Source of the DNA: Pristionchus mayeri | Taxonomy: Eukaryota; Nematoda; Chromadorea; Rhabditida; Neodiplogasteridae | Reading direction: 5' to 3' | DNA: 64,000 bases | NCBI GenBank assembly: GCA_036245805.1 | Contig: BTRK01000005.1 | Span: forward strand, 5,952,001-6,016,000 | In this document: positions 45,101 to 54,705 of the stretch, one piece after another | Position numbering within the stretch: the stretch's first letter is position 1 | Layout of the letters: each line of letters opens with the position of its first letter | Translations under genes and position numbers: made by a program | Notes under the pieces: generated by a model | What the model was told of the DNA's origin: nothing | What the model saw: only the letters and a program-made list of their open reading frames with translations | The model's database searches: none

Positions 45101-48100
45101 TGGTCGAATAGAGGGAAACATCGGTTGTGGCACTATCGGTTGGACAATCAGAAGTGGTTGGTGCTATGGTCGTTTCGGATGTACTGGGCATGGAAGGGGT
45201 GGTCGAGTAAAGGGATGTATCGGTTGTGCTACTATCGGTTTGGCTACTGCCGGTGGTAAATTCAGTACTGGAAGGGACAGCTGTTGATTCGGAAGTACTG
45301 GGTAGGTCAGTGGTTGTCGAATAGAAGGATACATCGGTTGTACTACTATCGGTGGGAAATTCAGTACTGGATGGGACAACTGTTGATTCGGAAGTACTGG
45401 GCCGATCAGTGGTGGTCGAATAGAGGGAAACATCGGTTGTGGCACTATCGGTTGGATAATCAGAAGTGGTTGGGTGCTATGGTCGTTTGGGATGTACTGG
45501 GCATGGAAGGGGTGGTCGAGTAAAAGGATGTATCGGTCGTGCTACTATCGGTTGTGCTACTGTCGGTGGTAAATTCAGTACTGGAAGGGACAGCTGTTGA
45601 TCGGAAGTACTGGGTAGGTCAGTGGTTGTCGAATGGAAGGATACATCGGTTGTGCTACTGTCGGTGGTAAATTCAGCTGTGGAAGGGACAGCTGTTGATT
45701 CTGAAGTACTGGGTAGGTCAGTGGTGGTCGACTCGAGGGATGTATCGGTCGTGATACTATCGGTTGTGCTTATATCGGTATAATAATTAGTAGAGGATGG
45801 GATATCTGTTGATTCGGAGGCACTGGGAAAGAAAGTGGTGGTCGAGTCAGCGGTCGTTTCGGTGAAAGATGCTGTGGTCACCTCAGTGGTATGTTCTGAG
45901 GTAGTTGTGGGGATTTCTTTGAATGGTGGCGTGATTTGAACGAGGACATACTGATCGGGGTCTGTTCTAGTCCATGCAATATCGATACTCTGAAAGACTC
46001 GTATCAATATCGAAACTCTGAATGACTCGTATCTTTGTGAACTTACATTTGTTTGGTTAAGTGTTAGATCTTCTGTCATCATGGGATCAGACCATCTAGC
46101 ATGTGAAGACTGTGTATGTTTGATTAATAGACCCTACTTGTACTCCAGGACGTTAGTTGTATCCGAAATGAATACGGGATTTGCTTGATCAGTGTTAACT
46201 GTGACTGGTGTTAGCACAACGTCGTATAGTCTGTAACGAGCATTTTTATTAATTACCCATTTTCATTGATAAGTTACCCATAGGCACCGTGATACTCAAA
46301 CGAAGTAGTTTGATTGTATAATGACGATCGATACATCTTAAAATTGAAATTTAACTTGAAATATTTGACAAAGCTGACCTCGCCTCCACTACATCCTATG
46401 AAACCGGGAGAGGCTGCGAATGAGATTCCCGAGAAATCGAGATTTTCTTGAAAGTTGTGATGAAATCAGCGTCACATTATTTTTCGAAGGCTGAGCCTAA
46501 GCCTAAGCCTAAGCTAAAATGAATCGCACCAATTCCAACATTTGCAGTAATTGAAGGCCACGAATCACGAAAATCAGGCGTGTCGTAGAAAATCGAAATG
46601 AGTGGACTGTACACGTTCGCGACGATGTCGGAGAGACCATCCGTGTCCCTTAAAGTAAAAGTGAAATATGATTTATCATTATCATCGAATTATCAATATT
46701 AGCAGCAATCGAACGATTGTGGACTAATTCTTTGCCACTCTGACTCTGGCTTCACCGATAGAAGACAAGTAGAGTTTTCATGAACTATATGTTGTTGAAT
46801 AATTCGGGTTTCTATAATCGGCAAACAATACTACTTACGTCATCTCGAGCACGTAAGTGCACCCGTCATCATCATTCGTGATTGCATCGAAACCGGTTAG
46901 TGTCGCCACTGCTATCATGGGCTTAAAAATGTTGGTATCGCTTCACACTAAAAGACCCTCTTACATTCCGCGTGATCTCTATCCAGTAGAGACCGTCAAA
47001 CGATTGGCCAATCGAATATCCTTTGTCATTTGAATAGTCACTCTCCCAATCATTTAAATATTCGATTCATTTTCATTCTCCGTCTCTCCTCGTATTAGTC
47101 AATATTTGATTGCTCAATCGAATGAATATTCGATTGGCCAATCGATTATCCTCGCCAATCGATTAGAATTCTATTCGTTTAGCCGGTCATTCGAATAAAG
47201 ATAATTTCGAACAACACCTCATTTCTCGTCATTCGCATATCGAATATATTTGATTGGCGGTCTCTACTCGCCAGTCTGACTGTAAATAGCGCACGTAGAA
47301 TATAGCAAGTGTTTGCACACTGTCTAAAGTACCTGATTTCGAAACCACATGATTGGATCGCGCGTTTCCGGCACGCCATGCAGATAAAGAGATCAAGTGT
47401 TTGAAAGGGTGACTGGTCTTCCTAATTCACAACTTCAAAGCGCAATGTCGACTGGATATTCAAGTGAATCAGGAGTGATTGTGGAGGCATATTCCATGAG
47501 CGAAACAGATATTATGAATGATAAAACATTTTAAAAAACTCACACCGTTCGATCTCGCCCACATGGTGAACGGTTCCGCGCTCATCACTGTCACAATGCT
47601 AAAGTGAAGCCAATTATGTGCGATCGTCCATTTAGAGACAGCAAGACATAATCGGGAAGTCCGCTTTTTTGAATGTAATCCAACAATGCCTTGGAAAAGA
47701 TACTTACGTTAGTGAGGTTTCAATACAGTCGTCGCAATACACGTTGAGACCGGCGGCTTCAAACACCGGCGTACCTTCGAGATTATCTGCAAAAAAACAA
47801 TTATATTTGAAGTATATAGAACATCATTTATTGTTATGTGCGATAAATGGATAAAACGAGGTTTTAAGGAAGGAAACTAATTGCGATACGAAGTTAGTTA
47901 CCAGCATCTTCGCGCACAACCCAGATTGCCATCGGCGCAGTCTTATAGAAGTGGTTTTCAAATTCATTCGTATTCAAGATTGTCACTTGTATTGTGTCCT
48001 CCTGAAAACTAGGGATGTATTCGCAAGACATTACTCTCTTCATTCTGCGTGTTCTGTCACACGACAGACGATACGGCAAGCATAATGAAGAGAGGGATTA

Positions 48101-48701
48101 TTTGAGGGCTTGTATTAGTGTTGGCAATACGAGGCGACGTAGTGAGCCGGTTACGCCTCACCCTCCTCGGATTGCGAAATAAGAGGGGGCGCCCCGCGTA
48201 ACGGGCTCGCTACCTCGCATCGTATCGCCAACCCTAGTATGTGAATACACTTGAGTTCACCTCCACATTGAAATATCCCTTCTCTTTACCAACTTTCACC
48301 AGGGAGATATTGTAGATGCTGTAATGAAGAAGTTTTTATGGTCAACGTTTTAAATTAGACCTCTGGTCAGGCATTGAACTCCTATATGTGCGCACTATGA
48401 CATTCTTGGCGATCTCTGCTGATGACTCAGGAACCGAAGAGTAGATGCGACAGCCGACGTCACAATAGTTGGCGGGTAAAGCGACGCTTTGCTTGAGATC
48501 CTGCTCGTCCAAGAGCTTGGAGCTATGGAACTCAACCATGGCCACTGCGCAAAAAACAATTCTTTATGAGTACGAAATAAAGTCTGTGAGACGATACCAC
48601 CGTCACTTCATACTATGCACTATTTTGCTATTCGACAGGTCTAGAGAGTTTTGAAAATTAAAAAAAAAGATGGTGCGAATACGATTTCAAACTCACTCGA
48701 C
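36121..48701 (-). CDS. array gene G: giant GPI-anchored mucin (5' end in gap)
   Basis: Predicted exons: first exon in or at the gap (donor at about 48696), 48544-48361, 48318-48261, 48001-47902, 47786-47708, 47598-47544, 46921-46839, 46648-46530, 46446-46379, 46336-46278, 46230-46138, 46095-46047, 45989-36361, 36315-36209, 36167-36121. Body motifs match the array: VEFHSSKLLDEQD, YCDVGCRIYSSVPESS, TAPMAIWVVRED, VTVMSAEPFTMW, SPLISIFY, LDFSGISFAASPGFIGC, MYRSSLYNQT and IAWTRTDPDQYVLVQITP. Compared with the others, two early exons are fused and one exon is split. The 9.6-kb exon codes for about 3,200 residues that are nearly all Ser, Thr, Asp and Pro. It ends SGAPHYG|GSA then FVALTLASLHLL, a GPI signal. 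As assembled, one-base indels at 42.9-45.6 kb break the exon, so the true protein needs resequencing. Confidence 0.75.
36600..45830. repeat. about 105-bp coding repeat array of gene G
   Basis: A tandem array of roughly 85 to 90 units of about 104-107 bp, coding on the minus strand for about 35-residue units such as STTDRPSTSESTVLPSSTEF and relatives. Units come in several subtypes, grouped in higher-order blocks. The same phrase recurs at spacings of 213, 312, 426 and 525 bp, multiples of the unit. Long near-identical blocks repeat at about 1362 bp (38.4 against 39.7 kb), 1050 bp (41.3 against 42.4 kb) and 1672 bp (42.7 against 44.3 kb). Because the unit lacks stops in several frames, many spurious ORFs appear on both strands. 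Confidence 0.9.
46493..46514. repeat. interstitial GCCTAA (telomere-like) microsatellite
   Basis: Three and a half copies of GCCTAA in an intron of gene G. TTAGGC is the nematode telomere unit. The run is too short to imply a past telomere. Confidence 0.7.
46985..47268. repeat. 284-bp MITE with AGTAGAGACCG ends
   Basis: Ends AGTAGAGACCGTCAAACGAT and ATTTGATTGGCGGTCTCTACT are inverted repeats. The interior is AT-rich and full of copies of ATTCGATTGGCCAATCGA and parts of it. It lies in an intron of gene G. Confidence 0.65.
48113..48240. repeat. GC-rich snapback repeat
   Basis: Inverted arms TATTAGTGTTGGCAATACGA and GTATCGCCAACCCTAGTA with the core CTCCTCGGATTGCGAAATAA shared with 14725-14860. 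Lies in an intron of gene G. Confidence 0.6.
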
Positions 48702-49201
48702 NNNNNNNNNNNNNNNNNNNNNNNNNNNNNNNNNNNNNNNNNNNNNNNNNNNNNNNNNNNNNNNNNNNNNNNNNNNNNNNNNNNNNNNNNNNNNNNNNNN
48801 NNNNNNNNNNNNNNNNNNNNNNNNNNNNNNNNNNNNNNNNNNNNNNNNNNNNNNNNNNNNNNNNNNNNNNNNNNNNNNNNNNNNNNNNNNNNNNNNNNNN
48901 NNNNNNNNNNNNNNNNNNNNNNNNNNNNNNNNNNNNNNNNNNNNNNNNNNNNNNNNNNNNNNNNNNNNNNNNNNNNNNNNNNNNNNNNNNNNNNNNNNNN
49001 NNNNNNNNNNNNNNNNNNNNNNNNNNNNNNNNNNNNNNNNNNNNNNNNNNNNNNNNNNNNNNNNNNNNNNNNNNNNNNNNNNNNNNNNNNNNNNNNNNNN
49101 NNNNNNNNNNNNNNNNNNNNNNNNNNNNNNNNNNNNNNNNNNNNNNNNNNNNNNNNNNNNNNNNNNNNNNNNNNNNNNNNNNNNNNNNNNNNNNNNNNNN
49201 N
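48702..49201. other. assembly gap of 500 N
   Basis: Exactly 500 undetermined bases, a standard scaffold gap of unknown true size. It hides the first exon and promoter of gene G and the 5' exons of the glycosyltransferase gene on the other strand. Confidence 0.99.
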
Positions 49202-49366
49202 GTTTGAGTGGATTAACCTTATTCTGACGTTCAATACTGTCCCACCATCCAAGTTTAATCGAAATCATGAGACGCGAAATATTTACTAGTAGCCAAACGG
49301 CCCGATTTTCCTACACTTTTACAGGAAACCCGTGATAAGCAATAACGCAAGCAATTGTATTTTCAG

Positions 49367-52170
49367 CCTGTGTGCTCTCTCGGTTGTAATAACGGAGACG
49401 GATCGTTCAAAATATTATAATCATTTTTGCGATGCTATCCATTTCCAGGATTATCAATTTCTCGAGCAACAGATGTGGAACACATACACTCGACGAATTG
49501 GTATTGCTTTCTCCATTGATCTCAAGGTATTTTATCGTTGTATTTTCCTCGTGGAAATTAGTAATGCCAAATCGGCGCGTGCTTACCTCGCAAATGCTCA
49601 CATTTAGGCAGCGAGAGAATTCCGGTCAAAGATCGTCCAATTGGCTACCTGTCTACCCAATGTTTTCGTTGCAAAGTGAGTTCATGCTTGGGATAGTCTG
49701 GCTAAAATGAGTCATTTCATGTTGCGTTCTGTTTTTTTTTCAAGTGTACATTGTAATTCGGGTCTGCGAGAGTAGTAGAGTTCGTAATTCGGGTCGCCGT
49801 CCTCTTCATTTCCCACACTCTCTCTACCGGTCTAGCGGCGAGGGAGTGTGGGAAATGAAGAGACGGTGACCCGAATTACGAACTCTAGAGAAGAGAGATG
49901 GCTTCACAAGAAATGACTTTTTCATTATGCCTACAAATAATAATAAAGATAGATATTGCGATAGCTATATATGAAAATGATGCAATTCATTCCAATAAGA
50001 TTCCAATAAGATAACTTTATCGCGGACTCATGCTAATCACAAAATCTTTCAGCTGCTAATCTTTCAGCGTATCCCGTAACGTGTCCCGTGATGGCGTGAA
50101 TCAGAACTATGCTCATCTTGATTGCATGAAAACGCTTGAATCGAGGCATTTCGAGTACGTTTTCCTACTGCAGGTGAGACTGAATTAACTTTAACTGTTA
50201 GGCATCCAATCTTTTGAATTGTTTCATCAGTCGATCAGCTGTTTAGCACACCTGAAACCCTGCCGGAAAATATATTTTTAAAAAACATGCTCATGTATGG
50301 AATGTATAATCTCAGAGTCACGATATTCTCACTCGCACCCATGCTGAGTTAACGCGAATTCTCCCCGCATTGGAAGGTTATTATTACTTATTTTATTATT
50401 ATAATTTTTATTATTTTGTATGCATTCACTGCGACCGATTCAATTCTGTGACACGATCTATCATAAATATATGTTAGAACATGAACCCAAAATCAATTTG
50501 CAGTTCGGCAGTAGTGGACAGATTGAAGTGTCCGTCCACTAGATGCCTGGCAAGTTATCCGACGAAGCTCGGAAAACTCGGGACTCTGTCCAAAGAGTTT
50601 CGCGGATCACAATGTTAGTTTTGCATTCACGATTGTTCGCAGGATATTATTTCTTCATTTGTTTTATTTTGTGAAAAAAAAATCTTTAAGAATTTCGTAA
50701 CGCATTCTTACATTTAGTTTGTATTCGGGATTATTGAGATATAATACATCCAATTCAGTGTCATCGTGTCAATCAGCTAACATTAAGTACATGAAGGGCG
50801 GCATGCAGGTTTGATGTTGGCTGTCAAGCAAATATATTTGCATTGTGTGCGATGCCTGCTCTATCGCATGTTTGAGATATAACACGCAGAACAGTAATGT
50901 CTTGCGAAATCATCCCTCGTCAGAACACACTATCGTTGCATTGCAACGACTGACATGTGTTTCGCACAAAAAATTATCGATTCATTGAATCTATCACAGG
51001 CGCTCCTTCCCCAAGGCTGCTAGCGATTACGTCGTCAATGAGATAAACACAACTGCCTTCATTCGATATGTTCTCACAACGCGTACGTAGACAAAAAAAC
51101 AACTATCCAAATGTGTTTAAAGAAGGACTGTCAGCAAAGTTGAAAATTTTGACGTTGTCATAACCATGACCGACCTTTGTACAACCATAAGAGATTCTGA
51201 AAATTTCAAATTCATATCTCTATTTTGAACCTAGTTATCATTAGTTGGCAGAAAGCCAAGGAGGGCTTGAAGGAAGGGACGTGCGGGAATTCAAATATCT
51301 AGAAGATTTTTCAAAAACTGGTGGGATTCGAAACCGCAATCTTCCGATTTACGCTGCGACTGCTTTACCACTGAGCTATGCGAGTGACCCTTGCCTATCC
51401 TCTTAGCTCGCGCTATGATCGTTTGGATGATTGTCTAGGTCATGGTTATGACAGCGTCAAAAATTTAACTTTGCTGACACTCCTTCCTTTAATATGCTAA
51501 TCATCCCCCACACTCCTTTTTTTTCGTCCACTCGCTCACCAACACAGCGGTTCATTTGCATCTTAAACAAATATTTGCATAATTACCTTTGACAATCTTA
51601 CGCGTAAGTTAGCGATGGCTTCGCGCGTTGTCTGAGCTCTCGACAATGTGATTGGTGAGAGCGTATGTAGAGTCATTCTTGCGAAATCAAATTGGTTGCC
51701 CCTAATTAAAATTGTTCCTAATTATATAACTTTCAGTTCGCAGGAGACGAGCAATTCTTTTCTACGCTCGTCACCAATGAAGCACTCAGATTCCAGGCCG
51801 ATTCACCGCGACGTGCTCTGCCTATCCGAAGATGCTGCGGTAATTTCGATATTTCATGTCAATTCGCCTACCTTCGTGTTTTAATGACTGTACATTCGCT
51901 TGCTGTCTCTGCACCTTGGACTTTTTTTACGTAGTCCTTGACTGGTAGTAGACCTATTAAGCTAGAAATAATTAGTTATCAAATTATAGATATGTGCTCT
52001 GGTCTAAAATAAGCCAGTGCGGATCGCGTAACATCCGACACGCAGTGTGCGTGTTCGGATTGGAAGACCTGCCATCGCTCATGAACGTCAAATCATTCAT
52101 CATTAATAAGGTGTTGTTGGAAATAGGAATGAGACTACACGAAATTGAAAAATTAGTTGATCGTCAATAA
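49367..52170 (+). CDS. Core-2/I-branching (GT14-like) glycosyltransferase, 5' incomplete
   Basis: Exons on the plus strand: 49367-49526, 49608-49675, 50068-50173, 50316-50376, 50504-50613, 50759-50808, 51000 or 51016 to 51082, 51744-51839, 52014-52170. Order and motifs fit the core-2/I-branching family, which transfers GlcNAc or xylose in the Golgi: YQFLEQQMWNTYTRRIGIAF, FRSKIVQLATCLPNVFVAK, DGVNQNYAHLDCMKTLE then FEYVFLLQ, SHDILTRTHAELTRILPALE, MKGGMQ, AASDYVVNEINTTAFIRYV, DEQFFSTLVTNEAL, IPGRFTATC, and a C-terminal CGSRNIRHAVCVFGLEDLPS. The N-terminal membrane anchor must lie in or before the gap. In exon 51744-51839 the DEQFF and IPGRFT parts are in different frames, while the flanking splice phases fit each part, so one base seems lost near 51793. 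At 51000-51016 a CCCC run or an alternative acceptor removes the usual SLSR-like residues. Pseudogene or sequence error. Confidence 0.75.
49776..49889. repeat. 114-bp snapback repeat, family 2
   Basis: AGAGTTCGTAATTCGGGTCG ... TTACGAACTCTAGAG with arms of about 50 bp meeting at TACCGGTCTAGCGGCGA. It lies in an intron of the glycosyltransferase gene. Confidence 0.75.
51118..51491. mobile_element. 374-bp inverted-repeat element carrying a tRNA-like core
   Basis: Arms of about 50 bp: AAAGAAGGACTGTCAGCAAA and TTTGCTGACACTCCTTCCTTT, each followed inward by GTCATAACCATGAC or its complement. The interior includes a minus-strand tRNA-like sequence. It lies in an intron of the glycosyltransferase gene. 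Confidence 0.7.
51318..51385 (-). repeat. tRNA-like (SINE-type) sequence
   Basis: Read on the minus strand it has a tRNA A box (ATAGCTCAGTGGTAAAGC) and, 33 bases on, a B box (GGTTTCGAATCCC). The acceptor, anticodon and T stems do not pair properly, so it is not a working tRNA. It may still form an RNA polymerase III promoter. Confidence 0.6.
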
Positions 52171-52872
52171 ATAATGCAAACGTGAAACGTATTAGAATAA
52201 ATCCCGGGGGTGGACATTACAGCAACGGACAATTAGGCAGCGAAATGTCCTTCGCTGGAAATTCGACCTATCATGTTGGGAGTGTTTTTTAAAATTGTAA
52301 CAAGTTAGTTGTTACCTACACATTTGCATATATAATTCTTTGCCACCAGTAGATCTTGAGTTTCACTCCATATCTATGTATTGGGTTCATTGTCCAAAAT
52401 TTAGAATTTGAGTGGAAAATCATTGTTGCTATTGCTATATTACCAGTAACCCGTAAGCTTTTTTGCTGGAGGGTTTGTGGGGGCGTGGGAGTGGGGGCGC
52501 TGGGAGCGGCAACGGGGCACATGCCCAGTAGACACATGTCCAACCTTGGTCCCCTCGGGAAATTTTTCAGGAGTTCAAAAAAACATGTGTGATTCTGTCC
52601 CGTCTGTCCAGGTGACGTCATTTGCGCAAAAACCGTGTGCTCTTTCCGGAATCCAAAAGTGTGCTCGCACTTTGTTTGGCCGACCCAACCATTTCCCCAA
52701 AATCGCGGGCCCGATCGATTACCGTACACCGCAAAGGTCCGGTGGGTCAAATAATTTTCTTTGGAGCGACTTCATGACTTTTTGAAAAACGCAGCAATTA
52801 AATTGTTTCTTTGGTAAAATTATGACCGTACTATTATTTGAAATTTTTTTGAAAGTATTTTTGTATTTTTAT

Positions 52873-52945
52873 CATGGACGAGTGGTTAAGGAGATGGAAC
52901 TGGCAAACACGAAGTTGGGGGTTCGGTGCCCGTCGGCGTCAAAAA
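52873..52945 (+). repeat. tRNA-like module, copy 1
   Basis: ATGGACGAGTGGTTAAGGAG (A-box type of a Leu/Ser tRNA) followed by GGGGGTTCGGTGCCCGTCGG (B-box region). Stems are imperfect and it continues into non-tRNA sequence, as in a SINE head. Confidence 0.55.
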
Positions 52946-53633
52946 CGTTTTGCCATGCTTCGAAAAAGCCAGATAATGGTGGGGGAAAATAACTTGTGAT
53001 TACGATAGGTCAAAATTCCGCGCTGGGTCAGATAATATTCGCTGGGGCATACGTATTAAAAAGATTTTTCAAAACTGAAAGGACTTATATCCAAATATTG
53101 AGTCCGTTATTTTAAGCCAATAAAACTTAGTTGCATACTTTGTAACAACGTAGTTGCCCCGCTAGTTGCTATATTAACCAGTAAACCGTAAGCTTTTTTG
53201 CTGGAGGGTTTTGTGGGGGTGTGGGAGTGGGGGCGCTAGGAGCGGCATCGGGGCACATGCCCAGCAGACACATGACCAGCTTTGATCCCTCGGCAAAATT
53301 TTCAGGATTCCAAAAAAAACAAGGGTTTGTCCGTCTGTTACCTTTGTTCATAAAATTAAAAAAAAAAATTGTTCATAAATTAAAAAAAAAACAAAAATTC
53401 GCAGCTTATCCGCAACCTGAAATAGTGATGCAACTTTTGCTAGCCGACCGAACTATTCCCCAAAAACCGCGGACCGATCGATTACCGTACACCCCAAAAG
53501 TCCTGTGGGGCGACTATTTTTCCTTGGAGCGACTTCATGAATTTTTCAAAACCGCAGCAATTAAATTGTTTCTTTGGTAAATAATGACCGTACTAATATT
53601 TGAAATTTTTTTGAATATACATTTGTATTTTTA

Positions 53634-53710
53634 TCATGGCCGAGTGGCTAACGCGATGGCTGGTAAACTCAAAGTTGGGGGTTTCGACTCCCGTCGGCGT
53701 GAACACGTTT
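53634..53710 (+). repeat. tRNA-like module, copy 2
   Basis: ATGGCCGAGTGGCTAACGCG and, about 30 bases on, GGGGGTTTCGACTCCCGTCG. Same position in the second repeat unit as copy 1 in the first, with conserved sequence on both sides. Confidence 0.55.
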
Positions 53711-54705
53711 TGCCACGTTTCGAAAAGCTCGGGAATTGTGGAGAAAATAATTTGGGATTACGGTGGGTCAAAATTAGCGCTGGGTCAGATTTTTTTCGCT
53801 GGGCCATACCATATGACTAAGATTTTTAAAATATTAAGAGTTGTATCCAAGTCATGAGTCTGTTATTTTAAGCTCATAAAACATGAAAGTCGTAGCCTAC
53901 TTCTGACAGAACGTAGTTCCCCGCTAGTTACAACCCTTACCATAATCTGAAAGCTTTTTTGCTGTACGTTTTGCGGGGGTGTGGGAGTGGGGGCGCTGGG
54001 ATCGGCAAAGGGGCACATGCTCAGCAGACACATGTCAGCTTTGGTACCCTCTGCAAATTTTTCAGGACGAGCAAAAAATATATATTTGTACATTTTCTCC
54101 TCGGACGGACTTTCTGTCCCGGGAATAGGAGGCCATACACCCGCACTTTGCAAACAGGCTCAGGTGCCGTCGGAGGTACGAGTAATTTCATGCAGAAAAA
54201 TAACCAAGTGTATGGGCAAATAAATGAGAAAAATGCCGAAAAGTGGTGTGTGTGCGTGCGTCCGTGCGTCCGTGCATCCGTCCGTCCGACCGTAACCCGG
54301 AAGTAGCGTTAGAGCAGATGTTGTGCCAGACTCATGATTTCATCGGAGGATGGACGGAAATCATTGATACCGTACTACTACAGTAACCAAAGTCTACCGT
54401 AGCCCAGTGCGCTGGGTCATACGTTGGGTCAGATTCGTGATTTCATCTGCGGATGCATGCAAAAAAGCGTGAACCTTGAGTTTGCAGACATTTTGCAGCA
54501 TCCAAGTGGGATTATTTTCTAAATATTCAGAGAACTTTAAAAGAGGCGTAGTTGCCCACTAGTTAGGTAAACACCAAATATCGAAACCAATCGATAACCA
54601 TGTTACCGGATAACATTAGTTACTGGATTACTGGAATATGAATTGGTTATGGTACTTTGTGTAACAATCAATTTCCTCTCAAATTACGGAGTGAAACTCA
54701 AGATC

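Larger units (their letters stand above)
52352..54705. mobile_element. 2.35-kb composite: tandem ~750-bp units with 18-bp inverted ends
   Basis: The outer ends are a perfect 18-bp inverted repeat: GATCTTGAGTTTCACTCC at 52352-52369 and its complement at 54688-54705. Inside, a unit of about 735-760 bp starts three times (GTAAGCTTTTTTGCTG near 52455, 53189 and 53950, each followed by a G-rich GGGAGTGGGGGCGCT block and GGGGCACATGC). The first two units are complete; the third diverges after about 200 bp. Each complete unit holds a tRNA-like module. Many short ORFs here (52316-54306) have no recognisable motif. Confidence 0.65.

Noticed and set aside
36307..45445. Many plus-strand and alternate minus-strand ORFs across the mucin array, including 60- to 235-codon products repeated many times
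   Set aside because: They are shadows of the 105-bp coding repeat, which has no stops in several frames. Only the Ser/Thr/Asp/Pro frame joins to the conserved exons on both sides.
46493..46514. Evidence for a chromosome end or fusion point
   Set aside because: Only three to four GCCTAA units in an intron of an otherwise continuous gene.
1274..48701. Assignment of the array proteins to the nematode CUB-like family
   Set aside because: Considered because CUB-like genes form arrays in nematodes, but I could not see the expected pattern of that domain in the body; left unnamed.
48641..49289. Long ORFs of about 200 codons over the N gap
   Set aside because: They consist almost wholly of undetermined residues.
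51318..51385. Functional tRNA gene
   Set aside because: A and B boxes are present but acceptor, anticodon and T stems do not pair.
52316..54306. ORFs of 60 to 144 codons across the 750-bp unit composite
   Set aside because: They differ between units, cross the tRNA-like and G-rich repeat segments, and have no shared frame or motif.
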